NCBI GenBank assembly: GCA_002347265.1
Contig: DDYB01000032.1
Span: 1-15,118 of the forward strand
Source: Desulfobacteraceae bacterium UBA2245
GTDB lineage: Bacteria > Desulfobacterota > Desulfobacteria > Desulfobacterales > UBA2245
Reading direction: 5' to 3'
Length of the DNA: 15,118 bases
Below are positions 1 to 6,864 of the stretch, one piece after another. The stretch's first letter is position 1. Each line of letters begins with the position of its first letter. A program made the position numbers and the translations under genes. The notes under the pieces were generated by a model that was not told the origin of the DNA, searched no databases, and saw only the letters and a list, made by a program, of their open reading frames with translations.

Positions 1-50
1 TCCTCTACTTCGATATTTAACGGTTTCGTCAGGCCGATGATTTCGATCAA
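1..50 (-). CDS. Possible 5' fragment of a leftward gene, cut by the window edge
   Basis: Reading leftward from a TTG at 48-50 gives an open frame of about 17 residues (fMIEIIGLTKPLNIEVEE) running off the left edge. Its alternating hydrophobic and charged residues look protein-like. An in-frame TAG lies a few codons upstream, so any start must be here. No convincing ribosome binding site precedes it. The rightward frame over the same bases is open to a TAG at 70-72 but reads as low-complexity Ser/Ala/Asn sequence. The fragment is too short to identify, and it may be a decayed or chance frame. Confidence 0.2.
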   Translation of the reverse strand, partial: MIEIIGLTKPLNIEVE

Positions 51-94
51 CGGCGCTCGATCAGCGGCCTAGCGAAGTTTTACACGTTGTTCGT

Positions 95-138
95 TGAACG
101 GCGGCAGCCCCTTCCGCGGGACGGGTTGCCGCCGTTCA
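95..138. terminator. Strong 16-bp hairpin in the left intergenic region (terminator-like, no T-tract)
   Basis: The arms 95-110 and 123-138 pair over 16 positions, including one G-T wobble, around a 12-base loop. The outer part (GAACGGCGGCA / TGCCGCCGTTC) is perfect and GC-rich. There is no clear run of T on either side, so it is not a textbook intrinsic terminator. It could end or protect a transcript arriving from the left, or be a palindromic intergenic element. Confidence 0.45.
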
Positions 139-212
139 TTCCCCATTCGTAGCCAACCTGGGCTGGCCGGCGTGATCTTCACTATATCCTGCCTTCAAGT
201 ATTTTCGATTTC

Positions 213-240
213 TTGATAAATTACGGTCAGTTATTGTAAT
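213..240 (+). promoter_or_regulatory. Likely sigma70-type promoter of panB
   Basis: A -35 box TTGATA (213-218) and a -10 box TGTAAT (235-240) each match the consensus at five of six positions, with a 16-base spacer. This predicts transcription from about 247 and a leader of about 145 bases before panB. It is the best promoter match in the left spacer. Confidence 0.5.
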
Positions 241-325
241 GGCCGGACAAAAGTAAACAAGTTTTTCATATATGCAAAGGCATTTTGCCATACCGTCCCG
301 CATGCTTCAGCAAAGGTCTTCTTTC

Positions 326-355
326 TTGACAGTATTGCCAATGGATTGGTAGTTA
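326..355 (+). promoter_or_regulatory. Possible second panB promoter with perfect -35 and weak -10
   Basis: A perfect TTGACA lies at 326-331. With an 18-base spacer the -10 position is TAGTTA (350-355), a poor match, but it is preceded by TG at 347-348 as in an extended -10. It could be a weak or activator-dependent promoter close to panB, or only a chance -35. Confidence 0.25.
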
Positions 356-390
356 TGAGGCATAACTTTAATTAAGGAGAAGATTTCATC

Positions 391-1179
391 ATGCAATCGC
401 AAATAACGGTTCCAAAACTTTTCAAGATGAAGGAAAGAGGCGAAAAAATCGCCGCATTAACCGCTTATGATTACCCGTTTGCCAAATTGGTCGATGAATC
501 CGGTGTTCACATGATTCTTGTGGGAGACTCCCTTGGCATGGTGGTTCAGGGCGAATGCAGCACGCTTCCGGTGACCATGGATGAGATGATCTACCACACC
601 CGAATCGTGGCCAGAGCCTGCAGCAACGCCATGGTGGTGGGAGACATGCCTTTTATGTCTTACCAGACGGGCATGGCGGATGCCATCGCCAATGCCGGAC
701 GTTTTCTCAAGGAAACCCGGGCTTCGGCGGTCAAACTGGAAGGCGGCGCCGCAGTCAGCCATATCATCGAGGCCGTTGTCAAGTGCGGAATTCCGGTTCA
801 GGCTCACATCGGACTCACGCCCCAGTCCGTTCACCAGATGGGCGGTTACAAGGTCCAGCGGGATGAGGACCGGCTGATGGCCGATGCACTGAAGGTTGAA
901 GCCGCGGGCGCTTTTTCGGTCGTTCTGGAAGGAATCCCGGCGCACATCGCCGCCAAGATCACCAAGGCCCTGAAAATACCCACCATCGGTATCGGCGCGG
1001 GACCGGACTGTGACGGTCAGATCCTGGTGATGCACGATCTTCTGGGCATCAATGAGGGCCGGCTTCCCAAATTCGTCAAGCAGTATGCAACACTGGGTCA
1101 GGAAGCCCGAAGCGCCATTAAACAGTATGTGGAAGAAGTCCAGCTCTCCCGTTTTCCCGCCGAGGAGCACTGCTACTGA
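391..1179 (+). CDS. panB: 3-methyl-2-oxobutanoate hydroxymethyltransferase (ketopantoate hydroxymethyltransferase)
   Basis: PanB transfers a hydroxymethyl group from 5,10-methylenetetrahydrofolate to alpha-ketoisovalerate, giving ketopantoate. This is the committed step of pantothenate synthesis and takes place in the cytosol. At 262 aa it is the usual length, one TIM-barrel domain from end to end. Visible family motifs are LTAYDYPFAK (23-32), VGDSLGMV (44-51) with metal ligand D46, GDMPF (84-88) with the second metal ligand D85, KLEGG (115-119), AHIGLTPQ (138-145) and the catalytic glutamate E180 in VVLEG. AAGGAG at 374-379 lies 11 bases before the ATG, slightly long but with no better start nearby. 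It is followed after 65 bases by a putative ketopantoate reductase that would use its product. Nothing appears truncated. panC and panD are not in the window. Confidence 0.97.
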   Translation: MQSQITVPKLFKMKERGEKIAALTAYDYPFAKLVDESGVHMILVGDSLGMVVQGECSTLPVTMDEMIYHTRIVARACSNAMVVGDMPFMSYQTGMADAIANAGRFLKETRASAVKLEGGAAVSHIIEAVVKCGIPVQAHIGLTPQSVHQMGGYKVQRDEDRLMADALKVEAAGAFSVVLEGIPAHIAAKITKALKIPTIGIGAGPDCDGQILVMHDLLGINEGRLPKFVKQYATLGQEARSAIKQYVEEVQLSRFPAEEHCY

Positions 1180-1194
1180 ACAATCAGAATAAGG

Positions 1195-1218
1195 GTCCGG
1201 GGGAATCGTCTCCCGGAC
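1195..1218 (+). promoter_or_regulatory. Intercistronic hairpin between panB and the DUF2520 gene
   Basis: Bases 1195-1204 pair with 1209-1218 (ten pairs, one G-T) around the loop ATCG. The stem ends two bases before the ATG at 1221 and contains the only purine-rich sequence that could serve that ATG. No T-tract follows, so termination is unlikely. It may stabilise the panB message or tune translation of the next gene, and it favours the downstream ATG at 1245 as the true start. Confidence 0.45.
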
Positions 1219-1244
1219 AAATGAAGGCACAGGCGGTTTTTTCT

Positions 1245-2132
1245 ATGATTGAATCAAGCTCGATCAAACCGGGTTTTGCCGTTGTCGGGTGCGGAAAAGT
1301 CGGAACGGCGCTGACGAAATTTCTTCTGGATAACGGCTACCAACCCGTCGGGTTTGCCAGCAGAACCCTGGCCTCGGCCCGAAGGCTGGCAAATCTTGCA
1401 AAAAACGACCGGTTTTCGGAATTGCCCTGGCAGATAACCGCAAATGCGCAAATCGTATTTATCACCACTCCTGACGGCGCAATCGAGGCGACCTGCAACG
1501 CCATCGCGCAAAACCAGGGTTTCTCTCCAGGCGCCATTGTGCTTCACTGCAGCGGTGCGCTGTCTTCGACCATTCTCAAAAGCGCCGCAGATGCCGGCGC
1601 CTTTGTCGGTTCCATGCATCCGCTTCAAAGCTTTGCCTCGACGGAGATCCGGGAAAATCCCTTTTTGCAGATCATCATTTCCGTGGAAGGCGATTCCAGG
1701 GCGGTTGAAGCATCCCGGACGATGAGCGAGGATCTGGGGGCGGTCTGCATGGAAATTCAGACCCGGGCCAAGATGCTTTACCATGCCGCAGCCGTGGTTG
1801 CCTCAAATTATCTGGTCACCCTGATGGATCTCGCCTTTGGTCTGGTCGAACCGGCAGGCATCGCCAGAAGCGAGGCTCTGAAGGCCATGGCGCCCCTGAT
1901 TCAGGGTACTTTGGCCAACATCGAAAAGGTAGGCATTCCTGAGGCCCTGACAGGCCCGATCGCCCGCGGCGACAGCCAGATCGTGGCTCGCCACCTGGAA
2001 CAGATTCAGGACCGGGCGCCCGGACTTCTGGAGCTGTATAAAACCCTCGGCCGCCATACGGTTCCAATTGCTCTGGCCAAGAAAAGCCTGAGCGCCCAGG
2101 CGGCCCTGGAGCTTGAAAAACTTCTCAGATAA
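1245..2132 (+). CDS. panG: Rossmann-like/DUF2520 oxidoreductase, candidate ketopantoate reductase (PanG type)
   Basis: Predicted NAD(P)-dependent oxidoreductase of 295 aa with an N-terminal Rossmann fold and a helical C-terminal DUF2520 dimerisation domain. The nucleotide-binding loop is VVGCGKVGTAL (residues 13-23). DUF2520 hallmarks follow: HPLQSF (125-130), YHAAAVVASNYL (179-190) and LTGPIARGD (235-243). As I recall, Francisella PanG, a ketopantoate reductase unrelated to PanE in sequence class, belongs to this family. Position directly after panB supports the same role here: reduction of ketopantoate to pantoate. The ATG at 1245 is preferred because AGGCGG lies eight bases upstream and the Rossmann strand follows closely. 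An in-frame ATG at 1221 would add eight residues, but its leader is buried in a hairpin. The 3' end lies 8 bp from the convergent peptidase gene. The family call is firm; the substrate is inferred. Confidence 0.85.
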   Translation: MIESSSIKPGFAVVGCGKVGTALTKFLLDNGYQPVGFASRTLASARRLANLAKNDRFSELPWQITANAQIVFITTPDGAIEATCNAIAQNQGFSPGAIVLHCSGALSSTILKSAADAGAFVGSMHPLQSFASTEIRENPFLQIIISVEGDSRAVEASRTMSEDLGAVCMEIQTRAKMLYHAAAVVASNYLVTLMDLAFGLVEPAGIARSEALKAMAPLIQGTLANIEKVGIPEALTGPIARGDSQIVARHLEQIQDRAPGLLELYKTLGRHTVPIALAKKSLSAQAALELEKLLR

Positions 2133-2140
2133 GAGCCGTT

Positions 2141-5104
2141 CTATATTTTGCGCAGTTTCAGAGGGGATTGAGCCAGTTTTGAATTGGCCTGGGCCAGTTG
2201 ACTTTCTCCGGAGATTACGGCGACCGACGCCGGGCGGTTGCAGCTGAAGTGCCGTTGCGCCGCCTCGGCAATCTGCTTCGGGGTCAGAGTCAGAAGCTTT
2301 TGCTTGAATTCCTGACGGATCTCATCCGTCAAACCCACCAGCTTTCGGACAAAAGCCTTTCGAGCCGAAGCGCCCGGCGCATCCGGCCGGTCGATATCCG
2401 AACACACCTGCAGAATGGACTCTTTGACGTCCTCTGTTCCGTAGTTTTCGGGCCTGCGGATAAAATCCGAGGCCCGCTCAAACACGTCAAGCGTGGATAC
2501 AATATGAGGGTCCCGATAAGAGGCTAAACAAAAAAGGCCGTCTTCTGAGGAATACTGGGCAAATCCGCCGTATGCGCCTCCTTTTTCACGGATTTCACGA
2601 TGCAGAAACAGGGAACGAAGCATTTTCCCGATCACCGCCAGGGCGGGTGAATCCTGGTGCCGGATGCCGACGGTTTCAAAGGCCCGCGCCACAAAGGATA
2701 CGGCCGAGGAGGTACTCCATCCCTCCCGTAGCGGTTCCGGATCCGTGGAAAGTATCGGGGCAATAAAACCGTCACCGCTCGAAGGCAATTCCGAGAAAAG
2801 ATCCTGAGCGGTCTTAACGGTTCCGGGAACCACGGAATCCTCTCCGATCAAGGCGACCTGAACATTGGTTTTTGAAAAAAGCGCTCGTCCCAGATCGCTC
2901 AACTGCTCGCCGAGCTTCTCGAGAGATGCGTCCGAAAGATCCTGGGCCATCGATTTGATGGTTTCCAGATGATGAATGCCGTACCAGATTTCGCTCAGAC
3001 GTCTTGAAACCGAAAAGTTTCTGGCAGCCAGAGACATTGCCAGCCGGTGACCGTTTTGAACCACGGAGGCTTCCATTCCGGCCCGGTATTCCAGAAGCAG
3101 GTTCCGAAGCCGCGCAATATCGGAAAAGCGGTAGCCGTAGATCAGTTCATTGAGAATTTCAAACATCCTGTCGATGTTTCGAACCAGGCATTTGGCGTCC
3201 AGACCGGCATAGGGCAGACAGGCATTCCGGGCATCGTACCGGGTCAGGGCATGCGCAGCCATTCCAAGCCCTCCGGTATAAGCAGAAATGCGCCGGGCCA
3301 TCTGCGCGTAATCTAAATGAACCGTGCCGCAACGGGAAAACGCGTAGCAAAAAAAAGGCACCAGTGGAAGCTGCTCCGGCAACAGGGCTCCGGCGCCCAT
3401 TGCGGCGCTGAAATAGTAAATGCCGGCTGTCGGCCGGTGATAGCAGCTCACCGGATGAATGTCGGCATTCTCGCGGATAACCTCAGTAAGCGGAGGAATA
3501 TCTTCTATGGCCAGGGTGGGCAGGGAGGAAAGATTCTCTTTGGACTCCTGAAGATCGATTAAGGTTTCGGCATCTTTCTGAATCCTTATCCGGTCCGTGT
3601 CATTCAAGGCGTCCTTGATTCGAGCGAGATGTTCGGAAAAATGGCGGTTCTGTTTTTCTTCCAGCTCCGAATCCGGTTTCAGAATCATGCGTATCCGGTG
3701 TGAATTTTCTAGAAAATACCGGCGGATCAATTTTTCGAAAAAGCCCCCGCGCTCAACCTCCCTGCGGATTTTCTGCAGATCCTGGTCAAACCGAAGAATT
3801 CTGACCGGATCCGCTCCGTGAATCCAGGCACTGAAAAAGGAAAACAGCAGCTTGAGCCCGTAAGGATATGGCTGGTTGGTCACTTCCTTTCGGTGAAACT
3901 CCATCTGATGGATAGCCGCATCGATCAGCTCCCGCTCAATGCCCTTGTCCGAAAGTTCCTGAAGAGAGCCGAAGATAATGCCCTCGATTTTTTCGGCTTC
4001 TTCGGCGCAGACATCTTTAAGCCCGCAGGAAAACAGGGTGTCGCGGTTGTCGGCGTCAAAACCGGTTCCGTCGGAAAGCGCTGATCCGAGGCCGGAATCG
4101 ATCAAAGCCCTGCGCAGAGGTGATGCGGCATTTCCCAGCAGAATGGATTCAAGAAGCGCCAGAGCGAGAACATCAAAGGCGTCCTGAATATCGGACATCA
4201 GCCAGGCCACGCTCACCTGAGCCTTGCGGGAAGCGTCTTCTCCGGACGAGAGCGGATATGCGTACTCAACGGTTCTGGGCCGATCCCATCGGGGTTGAGA
4301 CGCCACCTGTGTGCCGGGATCGATGCACTGGAACTGGCTTAAAATGGTCTGGTCTATAAAAGCCAGATGATCTTCAAGCGGCAGACAGCCATAGGTGTAA
4401 AAGAAAGCGTTGCTCGGATGATAGTGCCTGCGATGAAAAGCGATCAGATGTTCATGGGTCAGAGAAGGAATCTCCCGCGGATCGCCGCCGGAATTATGCC
4501 GATAGGTGGTTGCGGGATACAGGGCGTTCAGCATGGACCGAACCATAACCTGATCGGGCGAGGACATCGCGCCCTTCATCTCGTTGAACACCACGCCCTT
4601 GTAGACCAGCTTCCACGACCCGTCCTTATCGGATTCAACCTCAAGCCGGCACCCTTCCTGTTTAAAACTCAAGGCATCCAGCTTTGGAAAAAAAACGGCG
4701 TCCAGGTAGACATCCATGAGGTTGTAAAAATCCTTACGGTTCTGCGTCGAAAAGGGATACATGGTCCAGTCTGAAGCGGTGAAGGCGTTCATGAAGGTGC
4801 TCAGGCTTCTTTTGAGCATGGAAAAAAAAGGATCCCGGACCGGAAACCGCTTGGAACCGCACAGTACCGTATGTTCCAGAATATGGGCAACACCGGTGGA
4901 ATCCTCGGGAACGGTTTTAAAAGCGACCCCGAAGGTATTCTCCCGATCCTCGCTGGCGATGTGAATATGCCTTGCGCCGGTGGGTTCGTGTTCCAGCTCA
5001 TAAAACACGCACCGGATCTCTTTGAGCGTTTCCATGCGCACTACACGGTAATTCCGGATGCGCTTGCCCCTGATGTCCGGATGACCCGAGTCCTGACTAC
5101 GCAT
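2141..5104 (-). CDS. M16C-family zinc metallopeptidase (presequence protease / insulinase-like)
   Basis: A large peptidase of about 987 aa, the usual length of the PreP/falcilysin subfamily, in which four homologous domains form a closed chamber that degrades short unfolded peptides. The inverted zinc motif HxxEH is HILEH at residues 74-78 (E77 catalytic), inside a typical VAHILEHTVLCGS context. The third zinc ligand is probably E175 in VVFNEMKGAM. The C-terminal half (SAYTGGLGMAAH, GGAYGG) carries the non-catalytic domains with the conserved substrate-binding region. No signal peptide is evident, so it is probably cytosolic. The ATG at 5104 was chosen; the frame extends ten codons to a TTG at 5134, and neither has a strong ribosome binding site. 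The small winged-helix gene 75 bases upstream is on the same strand and may be cotranscribed. The family is clear; the physiological substrate is unknown. Confidence 0.93.
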   Translation of the reverse strand: MRSQDSGHPDIRGKRIRNYRVVRMETLKEIRCVFYELEHEPTGARHIHIASEDRENTFGVAFKTVPEDSTGVAHILEHTVLCGSKRFPVRDPFFSMLKRSLSTFMNAFTASDWTMYPFSTQNRKDFYNLMDVYLDAVFFPKLDALSFKQEGCRLEVESDKDGSWKLVYKGVVFNEMKGAMSSPDQVMVRSMLNALYPATTYRHNSGGDPREIPSLTHEHLIAFHRRHYHPSNAFFYTYGCLPLEDHLAFIDQTILSQFQCIDPGTQVASQPRWDRPRTVEYAYPLSSGEDASRKAQVSVAWLMSDIQDAFDVLALALLESILLGNAASPLRRALIDSGLGSALSDGTGFDADNRDTLFSCGLKDVCAEEAEKIEGIIFGSLQELSDKGIERELIDAAIHQMEFHRKEVTNQPYPYGLKLLFSFFSAWIHGADPVRILRFDQDLQKIRREVERGGFFEKLIRRYFLENSHRIRMILKPDSELEEKQNRHFSEHLARIKDALNDTDRIRIQKDAETLIDLQESKENLSSLPTLAIEDIPPLTEVIRENADIHPVSCYHRPTAGIYYFSAAMGAGALLPEQLPLVPFFCYAFSRCGTVHLDYAQMARRISAYTGGLGMAAHALTRYDARNACLPYAGLDAKCLVRNIDRMFEILNELIYGYRFSDIARLRNLLLEYRAGMEASVVQNGHRLAMSLAARNFSVSRRLSEIWYGIHHLETIKSMAQDLSDASLEKLGEQLSDLGRALFSKTNVQVALIGEDSVVPGTVKTAQDLFSELPSSGDGFIAPILSTDPEPLREGWSTSSAVSFVARAFETVGIRHQDSPALAVIGKMLRSLFLHREIREKGGAYGGFAQYSSEDGLFCLASYRDPHIVSTLDVFERASDFIRRPENYGTEDVKESILQVCSDIDRPDAPGASARKAFVRKLVGLTDEIRQEFKQKLLTLTPKQIAEAAQRHFSCNRPASVAVISGESQLAQANSKLAQSPLKLRKI

Positions 5105-5179
5105 TTTCACCGTCGCACGGAATGCCTTGTGCAAAATTATTCATGCAGCGTCATCTTCCTGAAAACACCGGCCTGTTTT

Positions 5180-5557
5180 TTATGCGGCGATGTAGGTGCC
5201 CCGGTTTTTACGGGTGATTTTCTGAATCTTGTTGAGCCGGAAAATGATGTTGCGAAGCTTTTTTTCTCCGAATCCGGTCGCCGACTGGAGTTCGTTGAAT
5301 CCGATGCCTTCCTTATGGTTTCGAACGATGTCCAGCACCGCATCGGAAGCAGATGCCGGCGATGCTCCGGCTTCCCTTTCGGTTCCGCGGGGAGCGCGCC
5401 GGGCCCTGGTTCCGGCTGCGGTTTTAATGCTTTTCTCCAGACGATCCAGTCGCTTGAGCAGTTTATCAATGTCTTTTTTGGTTGGAATCCCATAGTTATG
5501 CATAAAAAACTTTACCATTGCATCGAAACTGACGCTTTTCGTTCTTCTTTTCATCAT
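5180..5557 (-). CDS. Small coiled-coil plus winged-helix-like protein, function unknown
   Basis: I do not recognise a named family. The 125-aa product has three visible parts. Residues 11-46 form an amphipathic segment ending in a likely coiled coil (KKDIDKLLKRLDRLEKSIK), loosely like the oligomerisation helices of phasin-type proteins. Residues 47-70 are a basic, Ala/Gly/Pro-rich flexible linker (GTRARRAPRGTER). Residues 71-125 resemble a compact winged helix (AVLDIVRNHKEGIGFNEL, then GFGEKKLRNIIFRLNK and a basic wing KITRKNRGTY). This suggests an oligomeric DNA- or RNA-binding protein. AGGAGG at 5563-5568 sits five bases before the ATG at 5557, the best ribosome binding site in the window, so it is probably well expressed. 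A second ATG follows immediately. The M16C peptidase gene lies downstream on the same strand, but no functional link is evident. Confidence 0.8.
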   Translation of the reverse strand: MMKRRTKSVSFDAMVKFFMHNYGIPTKKDIDKLLKRLDRLEKSIKTAAGTRARRAPRGTEREAGASPASASDAVLDIVRNHKEGIGFNELQSATGFGEKKLRNIIFRLNKIQKITRKNRGTYIAA

Positions 5558-5613
5558 GTTGACCTCCTAAAATTTGCGGACTGATTTTTAACCCACACAT
5601 GACTGCTTATGAG

Positions 5614-5656
5614 ATATTAATACATTTAACCTAATGGACAATGTAGGAAAAGTCAA
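5614..5656 (-). promoter_or_regulatory. Candidate promoter(s) for the small winged-helix gene
   Basis: Two overlapping sigma70-like arrangements read leftward. TTGTCC (5641-5636) is followed after 16 bases by TAATAT (5619-5614). TTGACT (5656-5651) is followed after 17 bases by TAGGTT. The AT-rich stretch between the gene and these boxes is consistent with a promoter, giving a leader of about 50 bases. Confidence 0.4.
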
Positions 5657-5991
5657 GAACTCATAATGGCATATTTACATTAAAAACAATGATCTCCATG
5701 GGTCGTTATTATTTCTTCCTGAGGAACCCGGCCAAGACATCTGAAAAACTTGTTGGAATGCCGAATCGGATATCCGGTGAAGGCTAATTTTTTCCCATGT
5801 AGGCATTTGGCCCCCTCTAAAAAACACCGGACCCGACTTGAAAACTGGCCTCATACGGGAATTGCGCCCAGACGGATTTCGTGTTAATAGCCGGCACGGC
5901 CTTGCTCAATGCGCTGGCTGTAAATCTTCAGACCTGAAATAATCACCGGACCGTCGGAATTCATACAAGCAAAAGGAGCGCCGCACACAGC
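5657..5991. other. Intergenic spacer upstream of rsmA with a recurring CACCGGA motif
   Basis: No gene is supported here. CACCGGACC occurs at 5825-5833 and again at 5944-5952, and the reverse complement TCCGGTG lies at 5773-5779. The inverted pair is separated by 45 bases. These could be binding sites for a regulator of rsmA. I found no convincing -35/-10 pair. TTGCGC/TAATAG near 5865-5890 is a poor match. Confidence 0.3.
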
Positions 5992-6864
5992 ATGACATCC
6001 CCGGTTACCCTGCTGAAGGCATGGAACCTTCACGCCAAAAAAAAATTCGGGCAAAACTTTCTCAAAGACCCTTCCACAACCGAAATGATCGTCGATCGTT
6101 CAGGACTCTCAAAAGATGATGCAGTACTGGAAATCGGGGCCGGATTCGGCGCTCTGACCATTCCGGCGGCACGCGCCGCAAAAAAGGTTTACGCGGTCGA
6201 GAAAGACCGGGAGCTGATTCAAATTCTGAGCGCCGAGCTTCTGGCTCAGCATATCGACAACGTAACCGTACTGGAAGCAGACATATTGAAACTGGACCTT
6301 CTGGCCCTTGCGAATCAGGAAGGCTGCAAGCTGTGGGTCATGGGCAACCTGCCTTACAATATCTCATCCCAGATCATCGTAAAACTGATCCGCTTTCGAC
6401 ATGCTGTCAGGCGGGCCGTTGTCATGCTTCAGAAAGAGCTTGCACAGCGGATCAGCGCGAGTCCGGGCGGAAAAGATTATGGCCGGTTGACGGCGATGAC
6501 GGCCTATTGTGGGGATGTGCATTCCATCGCCCAGATCAGCGCCGCCCAGTTTTATCCGAAACCCAAGGTCGACTCCACGGTTCTGACCATCGATTTTCTG
6601 GAACCCCGCTATCCGGCCGTTGATGAAAGTCATCTCTTCAAAGTCATCAAAGCGGCATTCGGGCAACGGCGGAAAACCCTGCGGAACGCGCTGGCCGGCA
6701 GCGAACTGCATCTGGATTCCGCCGCCCTTGGAGTTCTCAATCAGGCGGGCATCGACCCCGGCCGCCGGGCCGAAACCCTGGCCATCGAAGAATTCGTCCG
6801 ACTGAGCAACCTGATGATCGCCTGTGGAATCTTTTTCCCCGGAGAAGAAGCAAGTCCTTTATAA
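5992..6864 (+). CDS. rsmA: 16S rRNA (adenine1518-N6/adenine1519-N6)-dimethyltransferase
   Basis: RsmA (KsgA) dimethylates two adjacent adenines in the helix-45 loop of 16S rRNA using S-adenosylmethionine, a late checkpoint of 30S maturation. The 290-aa length fits the family. Motifs in order are KKKFGQNFLKD (16-26), the SAM-binding loop LEIGAGFGALT (46-56), acidic motif II ending in E70, EADIL (95-99), the catalytic NLPYNISS (119-126), FYPKPKVDS (187-195) and the C-terminal FGQRRKTLRN (223-232). The only sensible start is the ATG at 5992; AAGGAG lies 13 bases upstream, a long spacing that may mean modest translation. The last residues past ACGIFFPGEE are a short non-conserved tail. Its stop codon overlaps the stop of the convergent GAPDH gene by 6 bp. 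Confidence 0.96.
   Translation: MTSPVTLLKAWNLHAKKKFGQNFLKDPSTTEMIVDRSGLSKDDAVLEIGAGFGALTIPAARAAKKVYAVEKDRELIQILSAELLAQHIDNVTVLEADILKLDLLALANQEGCKLWVMGNLPYNISSQIIVKLIRFRHAVRRAVVMLQKELAQRISASPGGKDYGRLTAMTAYCGDVHSIAQISAAQFYPKPKVDSTVLTIDFLEPRYPAVDESHLFKVIKAAFGQRRKTLRNALAGSELHLDSAALGVLNQAGIDPGRRAETLAIEEFVRLSNLMIACGIFFPGEEASPL

Noticed and set aside
457..1230. Long leftward open frame (257 codons) across panB
   Set aside because: Exactly antisense to a gene with full PanB motifs; its translation has no family pattern and is rich in His/Arg/Gly as expected for a shadow frame.
5162..5179. Small inverted repeat AAAACA-CCGGCC-TGTTTT after the winged-helix gene, considered as a terminator
   Set aside because: Only six mostly A-T pairs and no adequate T-run; too weak to call.
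4871..5584. Rightward 237-codon frame over the peptidase start and the small winged-helix gene
   Set aside because: It covers two leftward genes, one with a very strong ribosome binding site, and its own product resembles nothing.
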